Source of the DNA: Rhizobiaceae bacterium
GTDB taxonomy: Bacteria; Pseudomonadota; Alphaproteobacteria; Rhizobiales; Rhizobiaceae
Assembly: GCA_020696915.1 (NCBI GenBank)
Contig: JAJFMR010000235.1
Span: forward strand, 1 to 5,231
Direction of reading: 5' to 3'
DNA: 5,231 bases
This document shows positions 1 through 5,231 of the stretch, one piece after another. Each line of letters begins with the position of its first letter. Position 1 is the first letter of the stretch. The position numbers and the translations under genes were made by a program. The notes under the pieces were generated by a model. The model was not told where the DNA came from. It saw nothing but the letters and a program-made list of their open reading frames with translations, and searched no databases.

Positions 1-1034
1 AAGGGCTGCGCCGGCCAATCGGCCTCTGCGAGCGCGCCTTGCTCCTGATCGAACAACCCGTCGCCAGGACCGCCAGCCTGAGGCTGCGACAAATCCTCGG
101 ACAGGTCGCCGATGGCAAGGTCGATCTCCGGGAAATCGTCCTCCGGATCGTCATCGGCAATCTGCCGGGCAGCCGGCCGATCCCATTGATCGCCCGGATC
201 CGATGACGCGGCTTCCAACTCGTCTGAATACCCGGCTTCGTCGTCAGGCGCCCGCGCAGCTTCCGGCCGGGCTAGTTCTCCGTCCAGTTCGCTGGGGTCG
301 AGGTCGAGCGCGACATCTGTTTCGACATCGCCATGGTCACTGCCCGGGACGCCGGTTTCGCCGTCGGCAAGATCGAGGCCCTGGAAGTCTTCCTCGAATT
401 CGTCTCCGGCCGCTTGCGCGCCTGACGGCGTCAGATGTCGGGTCAGGTCCGATGCGCCAAGCACCAGTTCCTGCGCAGTATCGGCGTCCTCCTCCAATGC
501 CTGCGCGAATTCCTTTGCCAGGCCGTCGGTGTCGATATCAAAAGCCTCCGGCTCCGCCTCGACGTCGGCGATTTCCCGCGCAGCCGCTTCTTCAGCCAGG
601 TCCTCGGGCGCGAAATCGAAATCGGCCAGCTCTCCCCCGATCCCGGGAGCAACCGGGGCGGCTGCAGAAGCCTGCCAGGATTCGGGTTCGGCCCGACGGT
701 GGTCCGGGCCGCCGGCTTCCGTGTCATCAGCGGAAATCGCGGCGTCGAAATATCCATCGAGACCGGGCTCGTCCGGGATCATTGCGGCGGCTTGCGCTTC
801 CGCGGCCGCGGGGCGGTCATCGCCCTGGAACTCGCCCATCAGCTCCTTCTCCAGATCGATGCCGAAATCATCCTCGACCGACGTTTCCACCGGCCGCGGG
901 CCGGTGTTGCGAGCAGTGGGCGCGGGATCCGGCCGGCGCGGGTCGAAGCCCATGATCCTGGTCAGCTCCTCGAACGGATCGTCCGCCGCGTGGTCGACTT
1001 GATCGGCGACTTTCAGCTGGTTTCTCTCTGCCAT
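1..1034 (-). CDS. SPOR-domain family protein, acidic N-terminal region (partial, C-terminus beyond left edge)
   Basis: The frame is open from an ATG at 1034-1032 to the left edge, giving 344 complete codons with no stop. The start is supported by a GGAAAAGAG stretch just upstream. Residues 18-33 read roughly ADDPFEELTRIMGFDPR, an N-terminal signature I recognise from SPOR-domain proteins encoded downstream of argS in rhizobia. The visible part has no signal peptide, no membrane segment and no cysteine. It is extremely acidic (about 95 Asp/Glu against about 18 Lys/Arg by hand count), rich in Ala, Gly and Pro, and probably disordered. Short hydrophobic motifs of the type DFGIDLEKELMGEF recur within it. 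By family knowledge, a membrane helix and a C-terminal peptidoglycan-binding SPOR domain should follow outside the window, which would make this part cytoplasmic. It lies 105 bp after argS on the same strand. The coding call is secure; the SPOR assignment rests on the N-terminal signature and gene order, because the diagnostic domain is not visible. Confidence 0.8.
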   Translation of the reverse strand, partial: MAERNQLKVADQVDHAADDPFEELTRIMGFDPRRPDPAPTARNTGPRPVETSVEDDFGIDLEKELMGEFQGDDRPAAAEAQAAAMIPDEPGLDGYFDAAISADDTEAGGPDHRRAEPESWQASAAAPVAPGIGGELADFDFAPEDLAEEAAAREIADVEAEPEAFDIDTDGLAKEFAQALEEDADTAQELVLGASDLTRHLTPSGAQAAGDEFEEDFQGLDLADGETGVPGSDHGDVETDVALDLDPSELDGELARPEAARAPDDEAGYSDELEAASSDPGDQWDRPAARQIADDDPEDDFPEIDLAIGDLSEDLSQPQAGGPGDGLFDQEQGALAEADWPAQP

Positions 1035-1139
1035 TCTCTTTTCCGAAATCGTGGATCCCCACACACCCCCGGGGCGTCGCGAAGGGTTGGCCGTACCAGC
1101 GTAATGTGGGCAAAAGGTGACAGGCGTTTCAGGTAGAAC
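1035..1139. other. Spacer between argS stop and the SPOR-family gene
   Basis: This 105-bp stretch holds no ORF of note. It contains a CCCCGGGG palindrome at 1067-1074 and a weak GTGG/CCAC inverted repeat at 1051-1062. Neither is followed by a T-run in either direction, so I see no intrinsic terminator. I also found no convincing -35/-10 pair on the minus strand. Read-through from argS is therefore the simplest reading, but a promoter for the downstream gene cannot be excluded. Confidence 0.4.
1036..1044 (-). promoter_or_regulatory. Ribosome binding site of the acidic SPOR-family gene
   Basis: On the minus strand the bases before the ATG read GGAAAAGAGA. This purine-rich block supports initiation at 1034 rather than at an internal Met. 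GGA lies at a suitable distance, while GAG sits almost against the start codon. Confidence 0.55.
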
Positions 1140-2897
1140 CTAGCGCATTTCGGTCGGAGCATCCGCTCCGATCAGCGCCAGGCCCGACGAGATTACGTCG
1201 GACACGGCCTGCACCAGACCCAGCCTGGCATAGGTCGATTGTCGGTCGTTAACCTTAACAAACCGTAAGTCGACATTTTCGGTGCCACGGTTCCAGTGGG
1301 CGTGAAAGGCGCTGGCCAGTTCGTAGAGATAGAACGCCAGTCGATGCGGCTCGAGCGACTGGGCGGCGGCTTCTATCACCCGCGGATATTCGGCAAGCTT
1401 CCGCACCAGCCCGATCTCACCTTCATCGAGGAGCAGTGCGCGGTGTTCGGCAAGCGTCGCGCGATCGAACGCGTCGCCCGGGAAATGCTCCTTCGCCTGC
1501 CTGAAGACGGAATGGCAGCGTGCAGAGGCGTACTGCACATAGAACACGGGGTTGTCCTTCGACTGTTCGGTCACCCTGGCGAAGTCGAAATCGAGCGGCG
1601 CATCGTTCTTGCGGTAGAGCATCATGAAGCGGATCGGATCACGGCCCACTTCCTCGACCACCTCGCGCAGGGTAACGAAGTCCCCCGATCGCTTCGACAT
1701 GCGGACCGGTTCGCCGTCGCGGTAGAGCTTGACCAGCTGGCAAAGCAGCACGATCAGCTCCACGCGGCCGCCGGCGACGGCCTTCGCCAGCGCATCCATG
1801 CGTTTCACATAGCCGCTGTGGTCGGCGCCGAGCACGAAGATCAGTTCCTCGAAGCCGCGCGAGATCTTGTCGTAGATGTAGCCGACATCGGCAGCGAAAT
1901 ACGTGAACGAACCATCGGATTTTACAAGCGGCCGGTCCATGTCGTCGCCCACCTCGGTCGACCGGAACAGGGTCTGCTCGCGATCCTCCCAGTCGTCGGG
2001 CTTCTCGCCCTTGGGCGGCGGCAGCTTGCCTTTGTAGATATGGCCCTTGAGTGTCAGGTCGTTGATGGCCGACCGGATTTTCCTTGCATTGTCCGCATGC
2101 AGGCTGCGCTCCGAGAAGAACACGTCGTGGCGGACGTTGAGCAGCGCCAGATCGTCGCGGATCATCGCCATCATGGCGGCCACGGCCCGCTCCTTGACGA
2201 TCGCCATGGCCTCGCTGTCCGGTCTGCCGAGCAGGCTGTCTCCGAACTCGCCGGCGAGCATCGCGCCGACCGGCACCAGATAGTCGCCGGGATAGAGGCC
2301 GGCCGGGATCTCGCCGACGTCTTCGCCGAGCGCCTCGCGATAGCGAAGCATCGCCGAACGGGCCAGCACGTCGATCTGCGCGCCGGCATCGTTGATGAGA
2401 TACTCCCTGGTGACGTCGTAGCCTGCGAAGCCAAGCAGATTGGCGAGCGCGTCCCCGACGACGGCGCCGCGGCAATGCCCGACATGCATGGGCCCGGTCG
2501 GGTTGGCGGAGACATATTCGACGTTCGTCTTCTTGCCCGCACCAATGGCGGAGCGCCCATAATCCGAGGCAGCGGCGAGGATCACCCGAAGCTGCTCCTG
2601 CCAGAATCCCTGGCTCAGGCGCAGGTTGACGAATCCGGGGCCTGCCACCTCGGCAGCCGCGACATCCTGGTCGCCACGCAGGGCGGCGGCGATCCGCTCG
2701 GCCAGGGCGCGGGGATTCTCGCCGGCGCCCTTGGCCAGCACCATGGCCGCGTTGGTCGCCAGATCGCCATGGCTGGCGTCGCGCGGCGGTTCCACCGCGA
2801 TCCGCGACAGATCCAGCGCGTGTCCATCCTTCCCCTGCAACCCGAGAGCCTGGACGGACCTGGTTACGCGCTCGCTGAAATCGGCGAAGATGTTCAT
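1140..2897 (-). CDS. argS: Arginyl-tRNA synthetase (ArgRS, class I)
   Basis: The 585-residue product attaches arginine to tRNA-Arg in the cytoplasm using ATP. Length and motifs fit bacterial ArgRS. The N-terminal tRNA-recognition (Add-1) domain covers roughly residues 5-93 and includes GDLATNAAM near 45-52. The class I signature is ANPTGPMHVGH at 131-141 (HVGH at 138-141). The second signature appears as RMSKRSGDF at 399-407, a KMSKS variant ending in Arg, which is tolerated in ArgRS. The DALR-type anticodon-binding domain occupies about 455-585. I chose the ATG at 2897-2895 (MNIFADFSERV) because it has a GGGAG ribosome binding site five bases upstream and matches the usual family start. A 34-codon longer TTG version would overlap the end of dgt and has an Arg-rich extension untypical of the family. 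It lies 76 bp after dgt, probably in the same transcript. The stop is TAG, and no frame disruption is seen. Confidence 0.97.
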   Translation of the reverse strand: MNIFADFSERVTRSVQALGLQGKDGHALDLSRIAVEPPRDASHGDLATNAAMVLAKGAGENPRALAERIAAALRGDQDVAAAEVAGPGFVNLRLSQGFWQEQLRVILAAASDYGRSAIGAGKKTNVEYVSANPTGPMHVGHCRGAVVGDALANLLGFAGYDVTREYLINDAGAQIDVLARSAMLRYREALGEDVGEIPAGLYPGDYLVPVGAMLAGEFGDSLLGRPDSEAMAIVKERAVAAMMAMIRDDLALLNVRHDVFFSERSLHADNARKIRSAINDLTLKGHIYKGKLPPPKGEKPDDWEDREQTLFRSTEVGDDMDRPLVKSDGSFTYFAADVGYIYDKISRGFEELIFVLGADHSGYVKRMDALAKAVAGGRVELIVLLCQLVKLYRDGEPVRMSKRSGDFVTLREVVEEVGRDPIRFMMLYRKNDAPLDFDFARVTEQSKDNPVFYVQYASARCHSVFRQAKEHFPGDAFDRATLAEHRALLLDEGEIGLVRKLAEYPRVIEAAAQSLEPHRLAFYLYELASAFHAHWNRGTENVDLRFVKVNDRQSTYARLGLVQAVSDVISSGLALIGADAPTEMR

Positions 2898-2902
2898 CGT
2901 TT

Positions 2903-2907
2903 CTCCC
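2903..2907 (-). promoter_or_regulatory. Ribosome binding site of argS
   Basis: GGGAG on the minus strand lies five bases before the ATG at 2897. It decides the argS start in favour of MNIFADF over the upstream in-frame TTG at 2999, which lies inside dgt. Confidence 0.7.
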
Positions 2908-2973
2908 GGAGTTCGCGGCAGCTGCGCGATCGTGATGCGGCGGCGCAAAGGCGCGGCGGAAGCGCGGCCGCCC

Positions 2974-4194
2974 CTAGCCCAAAACCGGCGTATGGTCAAA
3001 CAGCCGCCGGTGCTCCTTCAGCGCGTAGGTATCCGTCATCCCCGCAAGGAAATCCGCGACATGGCGTGCCTTGATGCGGTCCTCGGCATGTTCGAGGCCC
3101 TCCCGCCAGCCCTCCGGCATCTTTCGCGGGTCGGCGAAATAGACGTCGAACAGGTCGGTCACCACCCTCTCGGCCTCGCGGCGTACCCGCAACACCTCCG
3201 GCGCCCGGTAGAGATGCCTGTAGAGAAACGACTTGAGCTCCTTCTCAGAAGCTGCCATTCCGCTTGAGAAAGTGACCAGCGTCTCGCCGGCGAGGCGGAC
3301 GTCGTCCGAGCTTTGCGGCAGATGTTGCGCAAGCTTTGCGCGCGTGGTGGCGATCACGTCCTCGACCATCATGGTGATCTGCCGCCGCATCAGCTCGTGG
3401 CCGCTCCGGACCGCATCGAGGCCGGGATAATGGGCCCGCACCTCCACAAGGATTTCGCCGGGCAGCCCGACCTCGGCGAGCATGTCGAGGGTGAGAAGCC
3501 CGGCACGCAGGCCGTCATCGATGTCATGCGTGTCGTAGGCGATGTCATCGGCGACGGCTGCGCATTGCGCTTCGAGGCTTGCATGGCGGTCGAGCTGCAG
3601 GTCGAACAGCTCCGAGAAATCGCCGATGGACTGCGGGACCGGACCTTTCAGTCCGTTGCCGGCGCGATCGGTCAGCGGGCCGTTGTGCTTGACCAGCCCC
3701 TCGAGGGTCTCCCAGCTGAGGTTAAGCCCGTCGAACTCGGCATACCGCCGCTCGAGCCTGGTAACCACCCGCAGCGACTGCGCATTGTGGTCGAACCCGC
3801 CCCATTCCGACATCCTGGCATCGAGCGCGTCCTCGCCGCTGTGCCCGAACGGCGTGTGCCCGAAATCGTGGACCAGCGCGACGGCCTCGGCGAGATCCTC
3901 GTCGCAGCAAAGCGCACGCGCCAGGGCGCGGGCGATCTGCGCCACCTCGATCGTGTGGGTCAGCCGCGTACGGTAATGGTCGCCCTCATGCGCCACGAAG
4001 ACCTGTGTCTTGTGCTTGAGCCGGCGGAACGCGGTGGAATGTATGATGCGGTCGCGGTCCCGCTGAAAGGGCGTGCGGGTCCGGCTCCCGGACTCCGCCT
4101 GGAAGCGCCCGCGGGTCACCGCCGGATCGCTGGCGTAGGCAGCGCGCGGCCGGTAGCCGAAGCCGATGTCCCCGAAGGCGCGCTGTTCGTCCAT
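2974..4194 (-). CDS. dgt: Deoxyguanosinetriphosphate triphosphohydrolase-like protein (HD superfamily, type 2 dGTPase)
   Basis: The 406-residue protein belongs to the HD-domain dNTP triphosphohydrolases, which split dNTPs, classically dGTP, into the deoxynucleoside and triphosphate. The family hallmark RDRDRIIHSTAFRRLKHKTQVF spans about 45-66. The metal-binding HD set is visible: H80 in RLTHTIEVAQ, H109-D110 in VHDFGHTPFGH, and the distal Asp in ADDIAYDTHDIDDG (D216/D217). The length fits the shorter type-2 subfamily found in alphaproteobacteria, not the roughly 500-residue E. coli Dgt, so strict dGTP specificity should not be assumed. I chose the ATG at 4194-4192 (MDEQRAFGDIGFGYRP). Its nearest Shine-Dalgarno-like block, AGAGG at 4208-4212, is rather far away (13 bases). 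An in-frame TTG at 4248 would add 18 residues and invade the divergent promoter region. It is the first minus-strand gene, followed by argS after 76 bp. The stop is TAG. Confidence 0.95.
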   Translation of the reverse strand: MDEQRAFGDIGFGYRPRAAYASDPAVTRGRFQAESGSRTRTPFQRDRDRIIHSTAFRRLKHKTQVFVAHEGDHYRTRLTHTIEVAQIARALARALCCDEDLAEAVALVHDFGHTPFGHSGEDALDARMSEWGGFDHNAQSLRVVTRLERRYAEFDGLNLSWETLEGLVKHNGPLTDRAGNGLKGPVPQSIGDFSELFDLQLDRHASLEAQCAAVADDIAYDTHDIDDGLRAGLLTLDMLAEVGLPGEILVEVRAHYPGLDAVRSGHELMRRQITMMVEDVIATTRAKLAQHLPQSSDDVRLAGETLVTFSSGMAASEKELKSFLYRHLYRAPEVLRVRREAERVVTDLFDVYFADPRKMPEGWREGLEHAEDRIKARHVADFLAGMTDTYALKEHRRLFDHTPVLG

Positions 4195-4257
4195 GCCGGT
4201 TGACTTGCCTCTTTGCGGTTCATACCTATGGTCCGATCGCGAAAGCAAGGTACGCCG
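4195..4257. promoter_or_regulatory. Divergent promoter region between dgt and erpA
   Basis: Only 63 bp separate the chosen dgt and erpA start codons, so both promoters and 5' leaders must fit here or reach into the genes. On the plus strand, TTGACT at 4200-4205 is a good -35. The best -10 candidates downstream, in CATACCTATGG at 4221-4231, are weak or off-spacing. On the minus strand, TTGCTT (complement of 4243-4248) and TATGAA (complement of 4219-4224) are spaced 18 bases apart and make a weak candidate for dgt. The candidate elements interleave, so the two transcripts may compete. I see no clear palindromic operator, for example for an iron-responsive regulator. This is an inference from motif matching by eye. 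Confidence 0.4.
4247..4250 (+). promoter_or_regulatory. Ribosome binding site of erpA
   Basis: AAGG lies seven bases before the ATG at 4258, which is good spacing. The other in-frame ATGs at 4228 and 4282 have no comparable purine block upstream, so this site fixes the erpA start at 4258. Confidence 0.55.
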
Positions 4258-4605
4258 ATGGGCGCCGACGCCAAGACTGCCATGAAGGTCGAGGTCACGG
4301 ATGCGGCCGCAAGCCGAATCGCACGGATCGTCGCAGGCGAGCCGGGCAAGATCGCCCTGCGCGTCGCGGTGGAGGGCGGCGGCTGTTCGGGTTTTTCCTA
4401 CAGGTTCGATCTCGTCGACGCCAGGAACGATGACGATGTCGCCATAGAGAAGAACGGCGCCACGGTGCTCATCGACGAGCTGTCCATCGTCTACATGGGC
4501 GGGTCGGTGATCGACTTCGTCGACGATTTGATGGGCCAGTCATTCCAGATCAGGAACCCGAACGCGGTAGCCTCCTGCGGCTGCGGCACCAGCTTCTCCA
4601 TCTGA
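4258..4605 (+). CDS. erpA: Iron-sulfur cluster insertion protein ErpA (HesB/IscA A-type carrier)
   Basis: This 115-residue cytoplasmic A-type carrier receives Fe-S clusters from the assembly machinery and passes them to target apoproteins. The whole protein is one HesB/IscA (Fe-S biosynthesis) domain, starting at about residue 10 with VEVTDAAASRIARIVAG. The three cluster-binding cysteines are present: C43 in EGGGCSGFSY, and C107 and C109 in the C-terminal SCGCGTSFSI. The stretch DFVDDLMGQSFQIRNPNA at about 86-103 is typical of the ErpA branch. Calling it ErpA rather than IscA or SufA follows rhizobial usage and its position next to dgt and argS; sequence alone does not fully separate these carriers. 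I chose the ATG at 4258 on the strength of its AAGG ribosome binding site. A start at 4282 (MKVEVTD) would also give a complete domain. It is the first gene of the plus-strand operon, with the VOC gene only 3 bp after its stop. Confidence 0.93.
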   Translation: MGADAKTAMKVEVTDAAASRIARIVAGEPGKIALRVAVEGGGCSGFSYRFDLVDARNDDDVAIEKNGATVLIDELSIVYMGGSVIDFVDDLMGQSFQIRNPNAVASCGCGTSFSI

Positions 4606-4608
4606 CCG

Positions 4609-5028
4609 ATGACGGGACCGGCCGGATGCCCCAGCGGGGTGCGGCAGGTTGCGTTGTCGGCAGGCCGTGATCTCGATCGGACACTCGCCTTCTGGCACGA
4701 CTGCCTGGGGCTGGCGCTGCACTCCCGCTTCGATCCGCCCGGCATCGCCTTCATCATTGTCGGCGGGGTACGCCTGTTCTTCTCGGACGGGTTGCCGGCC
4801 GGGACGGTATACCTCGACATCACCGGTCTCGACGCATTCGTCGAGGACGCGGTCCGGCGCGGCGCCGCCTTCACCGCCATGCCGGCGCGGGTTCATGTCG
4901 ACCGTGACGGACTTTTCGGGCCGGCCGGCGAAGAGGAGTGGATGGCCTTCGTGAAAGACCCTGCGGGCAACACGGTCGGCCTGGTCGAGCGCCGGGCGGC
5001 AACGGGCGATACGACGGGGCGAGCATGA
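4609..5028 (+). CDS. VOC-superfamily (glyoxalase/bleomycin-resistance/dioxygenase-like) protein
   Basis: The 139-residue protein contains one vicinal-oxygen-chelate domain at about residues 11-128. It is recognisable by VRQVALSAGRDLDRTLAFW and the following CLGL at the start, by VYLDITGLDAFVEDAVRRGA in the middle, and by AFVKDPAGNTVGLVE at the end. The substrate is unknown. Aligning by eye to metal-dependent VOC enzymes, the four ligand positions read Q13, F57, T66 and E127. Only the first (Gln is allowed, as in some glyoxalase I enzymes) and last could bind metal, so a binding rather than catalytic role is plausible. The ATG at 4609 starts 3 bp after the erpA stop with no clear Shine-Dalgarno, suggesting translational coupling. 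A GTG at 4639 (VRQVALS) is an alternative that would begin right at the domain. The stop overlaps the xthA start as ATGA. The fold call is firm; the function is open. Confidence 0.87.
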   Translation: MTGPAGCPSGVRQVALSAGRDLDRTLAFWHDCLGLALHSRFDPPGIAFIIVGGVRLFFSDGLPAGTVYLDITGLDAFVEDAVRRGAAFTAMPARVHVDRDGLFGPAGEEEWMAFVKDPAGNTVGLVERRAATGDTTGRA

Positions 5029-5231
5029 AGATCGTTACATGGAACATCAACGGCGCCCGTGCGCGGCTCGGCAATCTCCTGCACTGGCTGAAGGAGAGCA
5101 AGCCCGACATTGCCTGCCTCCAGGAGATCAAGACCGTCGACGAGCAGTTCCCGCGCGCCGAGGTGGAGGCGCTCGGTTACAATGTCGAGACGCATGGGCA
5201 AAAGGGCTTCAACGGCGTTGCGATCCTTTCC
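5025..5231 (+). CDS. xthA: Exodeoxyribonuclease III (partial, C-terminus beyond right edge)
   Basis: The first 69 residues of an exonuclease III / AP endonuclease of the endonuclease-exonuclease-phosphatase fold are visible. In base-excision repair such enzymes cut DNA at abasic sites and degrade 3' ends using Mg2+. The N-terminus KIVTWNINGARARL carries the active-site Asn (N7). CLQEIKTVD carries the metal-binding Glu (E34). GFNGVAILS at 61-69 matches the conserved G-(F/H/Y)-N-G-V-A motif. The numbering of N7 and E34 equals that of E. coli ExoIII. The remaining catalytic residues (Asp/Asn pair, second Asp, His) fall outside the window, so completeness cannot be judged. The ATG overlaps the stop of the VOC gene by four bases (ATGA), so it is probably translated by coupling and co-transcribed from the erpA promoter. 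Confidence 0.94.
   Translation, partial: MKIVTWNINGARARLGNLLHWLKESKPDIACLQEIKTVDEQFPRAEVEALGYNVETHGQKGFNGVAILS

Noticed and set aside
1051..1074. Possible terminator between argS and the SPOR-family gene (GTGG/CCAC repeat and CCCCGGGG)
   Set aside because: The stems are too short, and no T-run follows on either strand.
435..1136. Plus-strand open frame antisense to the acidic SPOR-family gene, plus other long plus-strand frames at 203-955 and 529-1002
   Set aside because: The 435 frame is codon-registered with the minus-strand gene, and all are Arg/Pro/Ser/Ala-rich translations typical of GC-rich shadows. The minus-strand frame has a ribosome binding site and a recognisable family signature.
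2898..2973. Possible leader or attenuator (for example T-box-like) in the GC-rich dgt-argS spacer
   Set aside because: The spacer is only 76 bp with a NotI-type GCGGCCGC palindrome and loosely complementary GC runs. There is no T-box sequence, no terminator and no leader peptide, and composition alone explains the pairing.
2898..2999. N-terminal extension of argS from an in-frame TTG at 2999
   Set aside because: It overlaps the end of dgt, gives an Arg-rich 34-residue tail unlike the family, and a good ribosome binding site sits directly before the ATG at 2897.
1296..3074. A 592-codon open frame on the plus strand, antisense to argS over most of its length
   Set aside because: It shares codon boundaries with argS, so its stops would need TTA, CTA or TCA codons in argS, which are rare at this GC content. 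Its translation shows no family resemblance, whereas argS has all ArgRS motifs.
3313..4203. A 296-codon plus-strand open frame antisense to dgt
   Set aside because: It is codon-registered with dgt, has no recognisable domain, and dgt carries the complete HD motif set.
4195..4248. N-terminal extension of dgt from an in-frame TTG at 4248
   Set aside because: It would start inside the erpA leader. The shorter ATG start gives the usual family N-terminus and length, although its ribosome binding site is not ideal.
4213..4257. Longer erpA starting at TTG 4213 or ATG 4228
   Set aside because: Neither has a Shine-Dalgarno, and the added residues are not part of the A-type carrier domain. ATG 4258 has AAGG at good spacing.
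4893..5201. Minus-strand open frames antisense to the VOC gene and xthA (also 4871-5131, 4540-4896 and 4491-4880)
   Set aside because: They cross the boundaries of well-supported plus-strand genes, and their compositions look like shadow translations.

Overview
The window looks like chromosomal DNA of a high-GC alphaproteobacterium, most likely of the order Hyphomicrobiales (Rhizobiales). The base composition is strongly GC-rich by eye. The proteins read like their rhizobial/Brucella-type counterparts: a type-2 dGTPase-like protein of about 406 residues, a 585-residue ArgRS with a MSKR signature, and an ErpA with an AVASCGCGTSFSI-like tail. The order dgt-argS-SPOR protein, divergent from erpA and xthA, is one I know from rhizobial core genomes. 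I cannot name a genus from the sequence alone.

Layout. Two gene sets diverge from a short intergenic region at about 4195-4257. On the minus strand, reading right to left, come dgt (2974-4194), argS (1140-2897) and the N-terminal part of a large acidic protein (1-1034, running off the left edge). I identify the last as the cytoplasmic region of the SPOR-domain protein usually encoded after argS; the SPOR domain itself would lie outside the window. On the plus strand come erpA (4258-4605), a small VOC/glyoxalase-superfamily protein (4609-5028), and the first 69 codons of an exonuclease III gene, xthA (5025 to the right edge). The plus-strand genes are packed with a 3-bp gap and then a 4-bp ATGA overlap, so they are almost certainly one operon. 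The minus-strand genes have 76- and 105-bp spacers with no convincing terminator, which fits co-transcription but does not prove it.

Function. This is housekeeping DNA: dNTP hydrolysis (dgt), tRNA charging (argS), an envelope/division-associated protein (SPOR family), Fe-S cluster delivery (erpA) and DNA repair (xthA). I see no mobile element, CRISPR array, RNA gene or obvious new system. The points most worth a second look are the acidic protein at the left edge, which carries a degenerate recurring motif; the VOC gene wedged between erpA and xthA, which lacks most of the usual metal ligands; and the very compact divergent promoter region.

Start codons for argS, erpA and dgt were set by family alignment and Shine-Dalgarno position. 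Longer in-frame TTG-initiated versions exist for all three and were rejected.
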